64,000 nucleotides of DNA from Flavobacterium sp. NRK F7 (GCF_024054195.1 NZ_JAMXLB010000001.1:2039624-2103623); one strand, 5' to 3'. Shown: positions 53,403 to 61,132, numbered from the stretch's first letter. The notes: a model not told the origin generated them from the letters alone. Translations and numbers: made by a program.

Positions 53403-54321
53403 GTTATTTATTCTTCTATAAACATCATGTATATGATTTTCAGACGCAAATTCCTTCGGATTTTTATTCATTTCTTTGATTGTCAAATCCAAGAACTCTT
53501 CAAAATTATCAGCAACGACAACCATGTTTTCCTCTTCGCTACCAAAAATGATAACCTGTCCTTTTTTTCCTTTTTTATCTGGGTCGAGGTCAATTCCAAT
53601 GAAATTACCACTATAATCATGAAAAATTGGAATCCATTTATAATGGTAATATTTCTTTTTGATTTTGCCTTCTGGACATGAAGTGAAATCTACTTCTTCC
53701 TCCCATATATAATCCTTTCTTTCCACTGAGTATTTACCGTCGGGCGTCAATTTAAATTCTAAACTGTCCCAATTATAGTCTTTCTTTTCTAATTGATAAA
53801 TTTCGTCTCCAAGGTCAAATATTTTATCTGAATACTCTTCTTTTAAAGAATACCTTACAATTTCACCGTTATCATACTCGACTGAAACTTGGCTATATGT
53901 ACCCTGAGCACAACTAAATATCGCTTTAGTCCATTTTTTTGATATGAACCCAAACTTTTTTTTGTTTGGAATGGATTTAAAAAATAAGTTTGAGATTTCG
54001 TTCAGTATTTTTTTCAGATTTATTGAGGTCAATTATTTTTCGCTCAATAGGTTTAAGTAGACCTATAGCAAATTCGAGTTTTGATATAATTTTTTTAGTA
54101 CTTAAAAATTCATGTCCAAATAAAATACCAGAATTATTACCTATTTCACCATTAAAATATTTATAGATATCGGTAAAGGTTTTTGGTAATTTTTCGTTAA
54201 GTATTTCCTGTAATTGGGCAAAATCTGTTTCACCACTTTCATGGTTAATTTTATTGACTTCTCCATTATAGTTTTCCGAAGTCCAATTAGCTATATGTTC
54301 AATTTTCTCTAATGTGTTCAT
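53394..54321 (-). pseudogene. SMI1/KNR4-type protein, frameshifted in a poly-A run
   Basis: N-terminal frame 53977-54321 (114 residues, with LPKTFTDIYKYFNGEIGNNS and SGILFGHEF) and C-terminal frame 53394-54032 (WIPIFHDYSGNFIGIDLDPD, GQVIIFGSEEENMVVV) are the two halves of one SMI1/KNR4 domain protein. Deleting one A from the run of seven at 54008-54014 joins them as a 308-residue chain. SMI1-type proteins often act as immunity proteins to contact-dependent toxins. The boxes GTTAGGCACA after and TGTGTCTAAC before match at 9 of 10 bases. Confidence 0.75.
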
Positions 54322-54332
54322 TGTTTTTAAAT

Positions 54333-54474
54333 TGTGTCTAACGGTTTGCAGCTATCCTTAGTGACGGCAAATTAAGGCTAACTTTAACAAATATAAAATT
54401 AGTTTGACTTGAGCTTGGTTTTTCCGAAGAAAAAACCAAGCCCGAGCCATTGAGGTTAACTGCTGTTGTGCACA
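54333..54474 (-). repeat. inter-cassette attC-like spacer with strong inner hairpin
   Basis: Left box TGTGTCTAAC (54333-54342), right box GTTGTGCACA (54465-54474). Inside is an 11-bp perfect hairpin, GCTTGGTTTTT / AAAAACCAAGC (54413-54441). The flanking gene's reading frame runs through the right box and stops inside the spacer at 54456. Confidence 0.65.
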
Positions 54475-55019
54475 GTTTTTTTTAGTTTTAGTATTTCAAG
54501 CATTCCTAAACTCAGGATAGCAATTATTATTCCTTGTATAAGAATTAATCCTATTCCGAAATTAGGTAAACTAGTAAATTCAGAATTGTCAGAACTTGGA
54601 ACATAATCTCTATGAAGACTTGTTACAAATATTACGTAACGTTCAAAATAATATCCGATTTTCATTCCAAAAGCCACTAAAAGAACATACCAAAAATTTG
54701 ATGCTAATTTTTTATAAAACAAAGTAAATGGAAAAATTAATGCACATAAAAACATAATCCAATAAGCAATTTTATAAGGTCCAGTTGCTCTGTCAATAAA
54801 AGAATATTTTTCCGGATTTATATTCATTCCAAACAGATAGAATGTCCAAGTTATTATTGAATATATTATTATTATCCAACGAAATATATTTAGTGATTTT
54901 TTAGTTTCATAGCGCTCTTTGAATAAAAAGTTTATAATTATTAAAGTCAGGATAATAGGAATCAGACAATAAATTAGATTTGCGTCAATTATTTCAATTA
55001 TTCTATAATACAATTCCAT
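54456..55019 (-). CDS. membrane protein (cassette gene), stop inside the spacer
   Basis: This is a 187-residue protein with about five membrane segments and an external loop (HRDYVPSSDNSEF). I chose the ATG at 55019 (MELYYR), since a longer frame to 55121 would run through the upstream box and spacer. The last codons, GTG CAC AAC AGC AGT TAA, are the box itself, so the coding region extends into the spacer. The boxes GTTGTGCACA (54465) and TGTGCACAAC (55047) are perfectly complementary. Function is unknown. Confidence 0.7.
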   Translation of the reverse strand: MELYYRIIEIIDANLIYCLIPIILTLIIINFLFKERYETKKSLNIFRWIIIIYSIITWTFYLFGMNINPEKYSFIDRATGPYKIAYWIMFLCALIFPFTLFYKKLASNFWYVLLVAFGMKIGYYFERYVIFVTSLHRDYVPSSDNSEFTSLPNFGIGLILIQGIIIAILSLGMLEILKLKKTVHNSS

Positions 55020-55046
55020 TTTTGATATTTCCTTCGATTCACAAAT

Positions 55047-55185
55047 TGTGCACAACGTCCCGCCGGTTTTAAGAAGTAGGAGATTTTTGTTCCCGAACCA
55101 TTCCATTAGGACTAAAGTCAAATATATAAAATTACCTTTAAATTTTGCCTAAATCCTCAATTTCTTAAAACCGCTGTTGTGAGCA
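55047..55185 (-). repeat. inter-cassette attC-like site with 12-bp perfect arms
   Basis: Boxes TGTGCACAAC (55047-55056) and GTTGTGAGCA (55176-55185). The arms CGGTTTTAAGAA (55064-55075) and TTCTTAAAACCG (55162-55173) are perfectly complementary and sit just inside the AAC and GTT, as L'' and L' do in attC. Internal spacers are 7 and 2 bases. The site is 139 bp long, in the attC range. Confidence 0.7.
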
Positions 55186-55189
55186 GTAC

Positions 55190-55846
55190 TTATATATTTA
55201 AAGTTTTAACTAGTCTAAGAATTATTAAATGTAAGTATTCATCCATTTTGTATTTCTTTGGTCTAAATTCATTGAAGCTATCCAAATTTTCAGCTTGATA
55301 AATTATCGCTTCTTGATATTCGGGAGTTTTCTTAAATTTTGAAAACAGCTTTTTCTTAAGTTTTAATAAATCTCTATGGGTTAAATCAAAGTTTTTTTCC
55401 ACATGCCCATTTTTAAATTCAAATAAAAGATAATTTTCAAAATACATATCAGTCCAATTGTTTTTGGTTGTATAAAACTCCTTTCCATATGGGAATGTTT
55501 GAATGTTGGAATAGAAATTCATAAAGATTTTGGATTGAGTAGGGAAGAAACCCTTAAAAACCGACCGATTGCCAAGTTGATCATTTTTCTCAATTAATAT
55601 TTCTACATCGGTTAAGAATAATGAATCATTTTCAATTGTATAAGTCAATATATACAAACCATAATTTGCAGACGTTTCAATTGCGTCTTTTGGTTTTGGA
55701 ATTTTTTTATCTTCTAAATATTTATGTCCTGGACTAAAACTATTCCACTCATATTCTTTTCCTTTATAAATTAATTTATCAGGAATTTGAGGAGTTGCGC
55801 AAACCTTACAACTAATAAAAAATATAAATATTATTAAGTTTTTCAT
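55190..55846 (-). CDS. secreted protein of unknown function (cassette gene)
   Basis: This is a 218-residue protein with a signal peptide (residues 1-17) and an early Cys. The mature part reads as mixed alpha-beta with YGLYILTYTIENDSLFLTDV near residue 62. No family was recognised. The boxes GTTGTGAGCA (55176-55185) and TGCTCACAAC (55886-55895) are perfectly complementary, and the next bases (GTACT/AGTAT) nearly pair. Confidence 0.7.
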   Translation of the reverse strand: MKNLIIFIFFISCKVCATPQIPDKLIYKGKEYEWNSFSPGHKYLEDKKIPKPKDAIETSANYGLYILTYTIENDSLFLTDVEILIEKNDQLGNRSVFKGFFPTQSKIFMNFYSNIQTFPYGKEFYTTKNNWTDMYFENYLLFEFKNGHVEKNFDLTHRDLLKLKKKLFSKFKKTPEYQEAIIYQAENLDSFNEFRPKKYKMDEYLHLIILRLVKTLNI

Positions 55847-55885
55847 CGTTTTAATTGAGTTCTGTTTCGTCTAGTCAATTAGTAT

Positions 55886-56052
55886 TGCTCACAACGTTTG
55901 GCAGCTTGTAGCAGTTGTGTAAATTTATACCAAAAGAGTACAAGTACAAAACTGCTCATGGAATTTTCGGAAACACGAGCACAGAGTGCGAACTGGTGCA
56001 ACAATTTTCAGATAGTCACTGAACTAGTCATTACTTATAATCGCTATTAGCA
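55886..56052 (-). repeat. inter-cassette spacer carrying a 94-bp dispersed repeat
   Basis: Left box TGCTCACAAC (55886-55895), right box ATTAGCAA (56045-56052). It contains the 94-bp block 55912-56005, about 91 percent identical to 63262-63355 in another spacer. Confidence 0.65.
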
Positions 56053-56059
56053 ACAGGCT

Positions 56060-56368
56060 TTATAAATTATTTTTATTCCATTTTTCAGCTCTTTCGTAAA
56101 TCCTATTTGCTAATTCCATTCCGTCCAAGCCAACAAAATCATCCCAAGCAGAAGTAGGGGCGAACCATAAGCATATTTGCTCGAAGTTTGGTACATTTTG
56201 ACCTTTTAAATCATATAATTCTTCAACAAATGCATTATAAAAGTCTTCAACAGAATTGAAATTGTTGGAAGATCCTCCAGTTAATTTACTTAAAACTTCT
56301 TCAGCTTGTTCCAAATCCTTAAATAAATCAAACATTTCGTATTTTTTCCAAATCCCAACTTTATCCAT
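56060..56368 (-). CDS. small protein, second gene of a two-gene cassette
   Basis: This is a 102-residue soluble, acidic protein with CLWFAPTSAWDDFVGLDGME near residue 66 and many aromatic residues. No family was recognised; it has an immunity-protein-like look. The start overlaps the stop of the gene at 56361-56612 (ATGGATAA), so the two are coupled. The box ATTAGCAA follows its stop. Confidence 0.65.
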   Translation of the reverse strand: MDKVGIWKKYEMFDLFKDLEQAEEVLSKLTGGSSNNFNSVEDFYNAFVEELYDLKGQNVPNFEQICLWFAPTSAWDDFVGLDGMELANRIYERAEKWNKNNL

Positions 56369-56612
56369 TTTTTAATGTCCCGTTATTGTTAATAAATTTA
56401 AATTCATAATCTTGATTTATTATTTTTCCGCCAAGAGAAATAAATGTTCCAAATTGACCTCGCCAATCTTCTATATCAGAAATTGTAGATGTGTCCCAAC
56501 GTATTAATCCGCAAAGATTATTTTCGTCAGTTACAGAATTTATAACTACGCCAAATTCTCCATTCAATGAAACTTTTATGCCAAGTGTAAAGTCTACGCT
56601 TATTTTTTTCAA
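56361..56612 (-). CDS. small protein, first gene of a two-gene cassette
   Basis: This is an 83-residue soluble protein, mainly beta (LGIKVSLNGEFGVVINSVTD; INQDYEFKFINNNGTL). No family was recognised. It overlaps the next gene by 8 bp. The upstream box TTGCTAAAAC (56615-56624) lies just 2 bp before its ATG. Confidence 0.65.
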   Translation of the reverse strand: MKKISVDFTLGIKVSLNGEFGVVINSVTDENNLCGLIRWDTSTISDIEDWRGQFGTFISLGGKIINQDYEFKFINNNGTLKNG

Positions 56613-56614
56613 GC

Positions 56615-56638
56615 TTGCTAAAACGGCTGTTAGCAGTA
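56615..56638 (-). repeat. collapsed inter-cassette junction
   Basis: TTGCTAAAAC (56615-56624) is followed after only GGCT by GTTAGCAGTA (56629-56638). The two boxes thus meet with almost no spacer, unlike the 55-200 bp elsewhere. Confidence 0.6.
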
Positions 56639-56642
56639 GTAT

Positions 56643-57644
56643 TTATTTCCAATCTTGATTTTTACGTAAATCGAAAAGCAATTCATAAACTCTTTTCAAA
56701 CCATAAGTACCAATTAAACCATAATCACCAATTGTTTTGGTTTTGCCATTATCATAAGTTATTTTTAAAGTTGAACTTTGATCGTCAGTCCAATTTACTG
56801 AGTAAGAATTTTTCAAGTTAACAAAATCAATATAATTTATTATAGCATTGAGTTCATTAAATTTTTCCTTAGAAATTATGGTTTTGAATTTTCCTTCTTC
56901 TTTGTTTGAGTAGTTTTCTCTATTGTCATCAAAATTAAAATGTTGAGCAATAAATAATGCAGATTTATCTTTATTAATTTCTAATTTGAAAATTGGACAT
57001 ACTCCATAACATCCTGAAGTTGAGTATTCAATTTTTTCAATATTATGTTCCTCTTGATTTTCATTATATTCAATAAAATTACCATACTTAAAGGTTAATT
57101 TTGTTTTTGATTCTTTTTCAGATGGTATAAATTTATTTCCTAAAGTTTTAGGAGTATAGATCATTAGAAAAGCTTCACCATTTTCATATTCAACCTTGGG
57201 TACAATAGGATAATGCCTGTTCTTGTTAATATCAATTACATTAATTTTATTATTGTAGTTCATTAAAACTAAAGTACTATAATCACAAGATTTTTCGCCT
57301 TCAATTCCAGGTCTAAAGCTTATGCAATCGTGATTATCCCCAATGATTAATAAATCAGTTAAACCATTATTGTCAAAATCAGATTTTAAAAAGCAATCGT
57401 ACATTTTAACTTTTTTAGCTAGAATTTTATTTAAACTATCTTCAGTTCCTCTGTCAAAATCTTCTATTTTTTTTAATTCAAATTTTTTATAAATAGTGTC
57501 AATTTTGTGAATATAATTCTCAATATCTTTTTGGGTTTCTAACGTATCAATTTCAGACTTTATCGCTTTTGCTTTAATAAAAGGATCTTTCTTTTTACAT
57601 GAAATAAAAAAAGTTAAAACAATAAATAATTTAAGGAGTTTCAT
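56643..57644 (-). CDS. lipoprotein with DUF6438 domain (cassette gene)
   Basis: This is a 333-residue protein with a lipobox (FFISC, Cys16). A C-terminal DUF6438 domain covers about residues 205-330, with STSGCYGVCPIFKLEIN (the Cys pair), YIDFVNLKNSYSVNWTDDQ and GDYGLIGTYGLKRVYELLF. A middle region with DFDNNGLTDLLIIGDNHDC looks like an FG-GAP/EF-hand-like loop. Function is unknown. The boxes GTTAGCAGTA and GTATTGCTAAC (57667-57677) are complementary at 8 of 10 bases. Confidence 0.8.
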   Translation of the reverse strand: MKLLKLFIVLTFFISCKKKDPFIKAKAIKSEIDTLETQKDIENYIHKIDTIYKKFELKKIEDFDRGTEDSLNKILAKKVKMYDCFLKSDFDNNGLTDLLIIGDNHDCISFRPGIEGEKSCDYSTLVLMNYNNKINVIDINKNRHYPIVPKVEYENGEAFLMIYTPKTLGNKFIPSEKESKTKLTFKYGNFIEYNENQEEHNIEKIEYSTSGCYGVCPIFKLEINKDKSALFIAQHFNFDDNRENYSNKEEGKFKTIISKEKFNELNAIINYIDFVNLKNSYSVNWTDDQSSTLKITYDNGKTKTIGDYGLIGTYGLKRVYELLFDLRKNQDWK

Positions 57645-57666
57645 TTTCTAGTAATGTTTGATAATA

Positions 57667-57805
57667 GTATTGCTAACGGTCCAGCTCTTAGCGAGGTTAC
57701 AAACTTCGGAACCGATTATTTTCTGTTAAAGATAAAAATTCTTGCGAAACGTAAACGTGAATTTACTTCAAAATTCGCAATCTTGCCAAACGCCTGTTGT
57801 GCAAT
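57667..57805 (-). repeat. inter-cassette spacer with AGGTTACAAACTTCGGAACC block
   Basis: Boxes GTATTGCTAAC (57667-57677) and GTTGTGCAAT (57796-57805). The block 57694-57748 (AGGTTACAAACTTCGGAACC, then TTCTGTTAAAGATAAAAA) is shared with the spacers at 51508, 52736 and 58526. Confidence 0.6.
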
Positions 57806-57810
57806 GTTTT

Positions 57811-58503
57811 TTATTTCACGAATTGTTTTTCATTAATTTCTCCATTAATCTCATTTGAAAATATACTTGATTTTGAAGCAAATGATTCATATTTAAGTCG
57901 AAGTTTGGTTTTAAAATTTCCGCCATATTTTTGCATTGCACAAATGACAATATTGTTCGGTGGACAATAAAAATCTACAATTCCATTTCCACACTCAAAT
58001 CTCATTCTTTCTTGAATTGGTTGCCATTCTCCATTTCTATTTTTCGCTTCAATAATTATAGGTAAATATTCTGCATAACCAATAGTTAAAGTATCATTAC
58101 TAATGTTTTTTATAAAAATTGGATTTGCAATTTTATCATTTCTTTTTTCTGTTTTAGAATATTCATATAATCCCATTGGAATTCCAATTATTCTTGTTGT
58201 GTCAATAAATATTTCTAATGAGTTTTGTATTGGAAATTTATATTTTTTTAAAGCTTTATTTTTTTCAACCGTTTTGTAATTCTGATACGATATTTTCACT
58301 TCTTTAGATATTTTACCAATATATAATGGACATATTTCTGCAACAGTTAACTTATCTGCATAATCTAATTTTAGTTTATTTGTAAATTTATCTTTTATTT
58401 CAATTTCACTATATTCTATTTTGTCATTTTCTGGGTTTTTATTTTTACAATTTGAAAAACAAATAAAGAGAAAAATTAAAACTAAAATTTGGGTTATTTT
58501 CAT
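57811..58503 (-). CDS. lipoprotein of unknown function (cassette gene)
   Basis: This is a 230-residue protein with a lipobox (CFSNC, Cys20). The mature part is beta-rich with IANPIFIKNISNDTLTIGYA near residue 125 and GNGIVDFYCPPNNIVICAM later. No family was recognised. The boxes GTTGTGCAAT (57796-57805) and ATTGCACAAC (58526-58535) are perfectly complementary over 10 bases, and the flanks (GTTTT/AAAAT) nearly pair. Confidence 0.72.
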   Translation of the reverse strand: MKITQILVLIFLFICFSNCKNKNPENDKIEYSEIEIKDKFTNKLKLDYADKLTVAEICPLYIGKISKEVKISYQNYKTVEKNKALKKYKFPIQNSLEIFIDTTRIIGIPMGLYEYSKTEKRNDKIANPIFIKNISNDTLTIGYAEYLPIIIEAKNRNGEWQPIQERMRFECGNGIVDFYCPPNNIVICAMQKYGGNFKTKLRLKYESFASKSSIFSNEINGEINEKQFVK

Positions 58504-58525
58504 TTTTACGTTTTTTTGGTAAAAT

Positions 58526-58615
58526 ATTGCACAACGTTTTCGGGCTTTGCGAAGTTGAGAACTTCGGAACCTTTTATTCTCTGTTAAAGATAAAATTTCT
58601 AAATTACTAAAATAG
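58526..58615 (-). repeat. inter-cassette spacer, right box not recognisable
   Basis: Left box ATTGCACAAC (58526-58535), followed by the AAGTTGAGAACTTCGGAACC block and GTTAAAGATAAAATTTCT (58583-58600). No GTT box precedes the next gene's stop at 58616. Confidence 0.55.
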
Positions 58616-59080
58616 CTATAATATTATTAAGTTTTTAAAAAACAACAAATATGAAACAATGTAAAATATGAGCGGAAATAGTACTGTTAATAGGTTAAGT
58701 CTTGTGTCAATTATTGCGTTTTTGGGATTTTCAGGGTCATATGATATTTCTATTTTCTGATTTTCTGAGAAATTATATTTTTTAGCAAAATCCTTAAAAG
58801 GGGTAAGAATTCTAATGTTTTTTGTCACACAATCATTTTCATATTCTCTTGAGTTTACCGTGTAATTATATCGAATCATTTCTTTCCAACCTTCTGTATC
58901 AGAGTCAGTTTTTGACCGAAACCACTTTACTTCACACTCTACAATAATGGCTTGTGTTTTTTTCCATTTTTTTATGGTTACCCAATAGAAAAATATGGTT
59001 TTACTAACTAGGATTAACCAAACAAAGAAAGTGATAATAAAAATAATTTCGACAAAGTACATTATGTTCTTTTCTTCCAT
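58616..59080 (-). CDS. DUF3592 membrane protein
   Basis: This is a 154-residue protein with an N-terminal membrane segment (about residues 8-30) and a C-terminal one (about 130-150). The DUF3592 domain lies between: QAIIVECEVKWFRSK, IRYNYTVNSREYENDC and IEISYDPENPKNAII. Function is unknown. No unit boxes were seen at either end; it may be in an operon-like run with the next two genes. An inner ATG at 59062 is possible. Confidence 0.8.
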   Translation of the reverse strand: MEEKNIMYFVEIIFIITFFVWLILVSKTIFFYWVTIKKWKKTQAIIVECEVKWFRSKTDSDTEGWKEMIRYNYTVNSREYENDCVTKNIRILTPFKDFAKKYNFSENQKIEISYDPENPKNAIIDTRLNLLTVLFPLIFYIVSYLLFFKNLIIL

Positions 59081-59134
59081 TTTCTTTTTTAGAGTTTTTT
59101 GTTAAGGTAATTTAAAAAATGCATTATATCGTAT

Positions 59135-59611
59135 CTATTCTAATTCAAACCATAATTGAGTATTAAAATAAAATCCTTCACCATCCGCTTGAATCATTCC
59201 TGAAAAGTTTTTTTCTAAATAAGTCATTAAGACACCATTTACCTCATAACCTTTATCAACAATATCTGAAGTAGGTAATTGAATGCAAACAATATATTTT
59301 GTTTTATTTAAATGATGGATTACTTTCTTTTTCTTTAATTCAAAGAATTTAGGTTTACCAATCCATTCTAAAAATTCGGCTATTTCTTCTTCAGCAAGCG
59401 AATCTGATTTTCCAACTTCATTAATTTCAACAAGTAATGGCATCCTTTCCGAGTCATAGTTTAATTCAAATTTAGTCCATTCAACTGCTTTCTCATTTTC
59501 CAAATCTGAATTACTCTCAATAGGATAACCACTAAGGTTTAAATTTTCTAGTAAGTCATTTATGGTAGGCTTTTCTTGACTCGTACAAAATACTCTGGTA
59601 TAATATCCCAT
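59135..59611 (-). CDS. soluble protein of unknown function; relic copy at 48681
   Basis: This is a 158-residue soluble protein, starting MGYYTRVFCTSQEKPTINDL and ending GEGFYFNTQLWFELE. A helix near residue 75 with AEEEIAEFLEWIGKPKFFEL is followed by a beta part. No family was recognised. A truncated copy of its C-terminus lies at 48681-48788, 10 kb away. No boxes were seen. Confidence 0.7.
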   Translation of the reverse strand: MGYYTRVFCTSQEKPTINDLLENLNLSGYPIESNSDLENEKAVEWTKFELNYDSERMPLLVEINEVGKSDSLAEEEIAEFLEWIGKPKFFELKKKKVIHHLNKTKYIVCIQLPTSDIVDKGYEVNGVLMTYLEKNFSGMIQADGEGFYFNTQLWFELE

Positions 59612-59638
59612 ATGATTAGTTGATTTGTTGAACAGTTT

Positions 59639-60064
59639 TCATTCTTCAATCCCTTTTAAAATATTTAATCTATTTTTGGGAGCGTTTGGAGAAAAGAAGT
59701 TAGGGATAGTAGTTTCAATGCGTTGCGGACGGTTTAAAAATACAACAGGCCATTCGGTAAGTCTTTCTTCTTTGATATGAATATAATGCTCTGGTTCAGG
59801 TTCGTCTATATATTCCTTTTGCAAAATTAATGCTATAGGAGGGGTTGTTCCTACATTGTTCTCACTAAATTCAAGGGCGTCTTCATAAGTATCAAAAACA
59901 TAAAAATAGTCATCACCATTATCATAATCAGGTGCTCCTTTTTCTGGATAACACCAAACGCGATATTCTAACACTTCATCCCATACATAACCTCCTCCCG
60001 ATTTTACGTATGCTGGATAATTTCCCATCTTTTCTTTTTGTACAACTTTCGGATATTTTGACAT
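59639..60064 (-). CDS. conserved hypothetical, MSKYPK-type
   Basis: This is a 141-residue soluble, acidic protein. It has GGGYVWDEVLEYRVWCYPEKG near residue 25, FDTYEDALEFSENN and LQKEYIDEPEPEHYIHI, a conserved but uncharacterised set I have seen in Bacteroidetes, sometimes labelled as a GCN5-type acetyltransferase without acetyl-CoA motifs. I chose the ATG at 60064 (MSKYPK); the longer frame to 60148 adds 28 atypical residues. Confidence 0.75.
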   Translation of the reverse strand: MSKYPKVVQKEKMGNYPAYVKSGGGYVWDEVLEYRVWCYPEKGAPDYDNGDDYFYVFDTYEDALEFSENNVGTTPPIALILQKEYIDEPEPEHYIHIKEERLTEWPVVFLNRPQRIETTIPNFFSPNAPKNRLNILKGIEE

Positions 60065-60150
60065 TTTAATACTAAGACTACTAATTATTAACAGTAAGCC
60101 AACAACTGATTTTTTAAAATTGAAGTTGAGGTTGAATATTATTTGCAACC

Positions 60151-60288
60151 AAGTTCTAACAAATATAAACTTATTTTAGAAAATTCAGAGACTCAAGCAT
60201 TTTGTGCAAACTGGCATAAGCAAAATCCGCTATAATTTTCAGAAGTAGGCGAGAACCAGCAATTACTTATAGCTATTGTTACCTGTAG
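60151..60288 (-). repeat. inter-cassette spacer with the AATTTTCAGAAGTAGG block
   Basis: Between AAGTTCTAAC (60151-60160) and GTTACCTGTAG (60278-60288). The stretch 60234-60280 matches 50791-50840 (AATTTTCAGAAGTAGG, GAGAAC, AATTACT, ATTGTT). Confidence 0.5.
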
Positions 60289-60293
60289 TTGTT

Positions 60294-60917
60294 TTATTTA
60301 AATTTTGTTCTTATTAATTCAATCAGTTCGTTTGAGTCAGTTGCATTTTCATTGAACAACCTTAAAGGTTCTCTGACTTTTGGATATTCATCCACAAATT
60401 CAATTCCGTCAATTTCTTTCAGGTCAAACTTATCCATTGATTCAAGAAATGACTCTTGGTCAACTCCCCAAAATTTTATGTATTTAGATTCAGGAACGAA
60501 AATTTCAATCAATTCAGAATCCGAGTGAAATATCATTCCAATGTCGATAAACGTATCAGAAATAATTTCAGTCTCGTATTTGGCAAGAAATTCAAGAGTT
60601 CGATTTTTGTCAGAGTATTTTCCATATTCAGGTTCACAATCCAAATGATTAAAAATCAATGAAATTTCATCTGGTAGTTGCTTACTCAATTCGAGTATTA
60701 AATTCCAAAGTCTTGAGTTGTCAATATTAATTTCTGCGTAAAAATTAAATGCTAATTCCTCGTGTTCAGGATTATTGTCTTTTGACAGAATTTTGAATCC
60801 TTCTACAATTTTTGCTTTTTTCCGTAATTCCAATCTTTCCTTAACTGAAGAATTCATAGGAACTTCATCCAATTCTGGTTGACGTAATGTTATAGGAAGT
60901 TCTAAAGTTGGTTTCAT
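60294..60917 (-). CDS. soluble protein of unknown function (cassette gene)
   Basis: This is a 207-residue soluble, acidic protein with NFYAEINIDNSRLWNLILEL near residue 53, ISLIFNHLDCEPEYGKYSDK and FWGVDQESFLESMDKFDLKE. The pattern is similar to proteins found among polymorphic-toxin immunity genes, but that is a guess. The boxes GTTACCTGTAG (60278) and ATTACTGCTAAC (60919-60930) pair only partly. Confidence 0.68.
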   Translation of the reverse strand: MKPTLELPITLRQPELDEVPMNSSVKERLELRKKAKIVEGFKILSKDNNPEHEELAFNFYAEINIDNSRLWNLILELSKQLPDEISLIFNHLDCEPEYGKYSDKNRTLEFLAKYETEIISDTFIDIGMIFHSDSELIEIFVPESKYIKFWGVDQESFLESMDKFDLKEIDGIEFVDEYPKVREPLRLFNENATDSNELIELIRTKFK

Positions 60918-60918
60918 A

Positions 60919-61125
60919 ATTACTGCTAACTAGTATATACGCGCTACTTGATAGCGCCAATCTACCCATGAGGTAAATGCGAATGTTGTTGTGCTTTTAT
61001 TTTCCTTCAAATATAACGTTTCTAATTGCTACTTACAACTGGTAAAATTACTCCGTTGTAAAGTTCGAAACTTCAGACTTTGCAAAGCAGACAAAGCCAT
61101 TTACTTTAACCGCTGTTATATGCTG
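60919..61125 (-). repeat. long inter-cassette spacer, possible fusion of two
   Basis: Left box ATTACTGCTAAC, right box GTTATATGCTG (61115-61125). Block 60925-60979 (GCTAACTAGTATATACGCGC..., TAGCGCCAATCTACC) matches 63942-64000. An internal GTTGTTGTGC near 61000 may be an old right box, so two spacers may have fused. Confidence 0.5.
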
Positions 61126-61132
61126 TTTTTTT

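Noticed and set aside
55020..55121. Longer start for the membrane gene ending at 54456
   Set aside because: The extension runs through the box TGTGCACAAC and the spacer arm, which recur as non-coding elements elsewhere.
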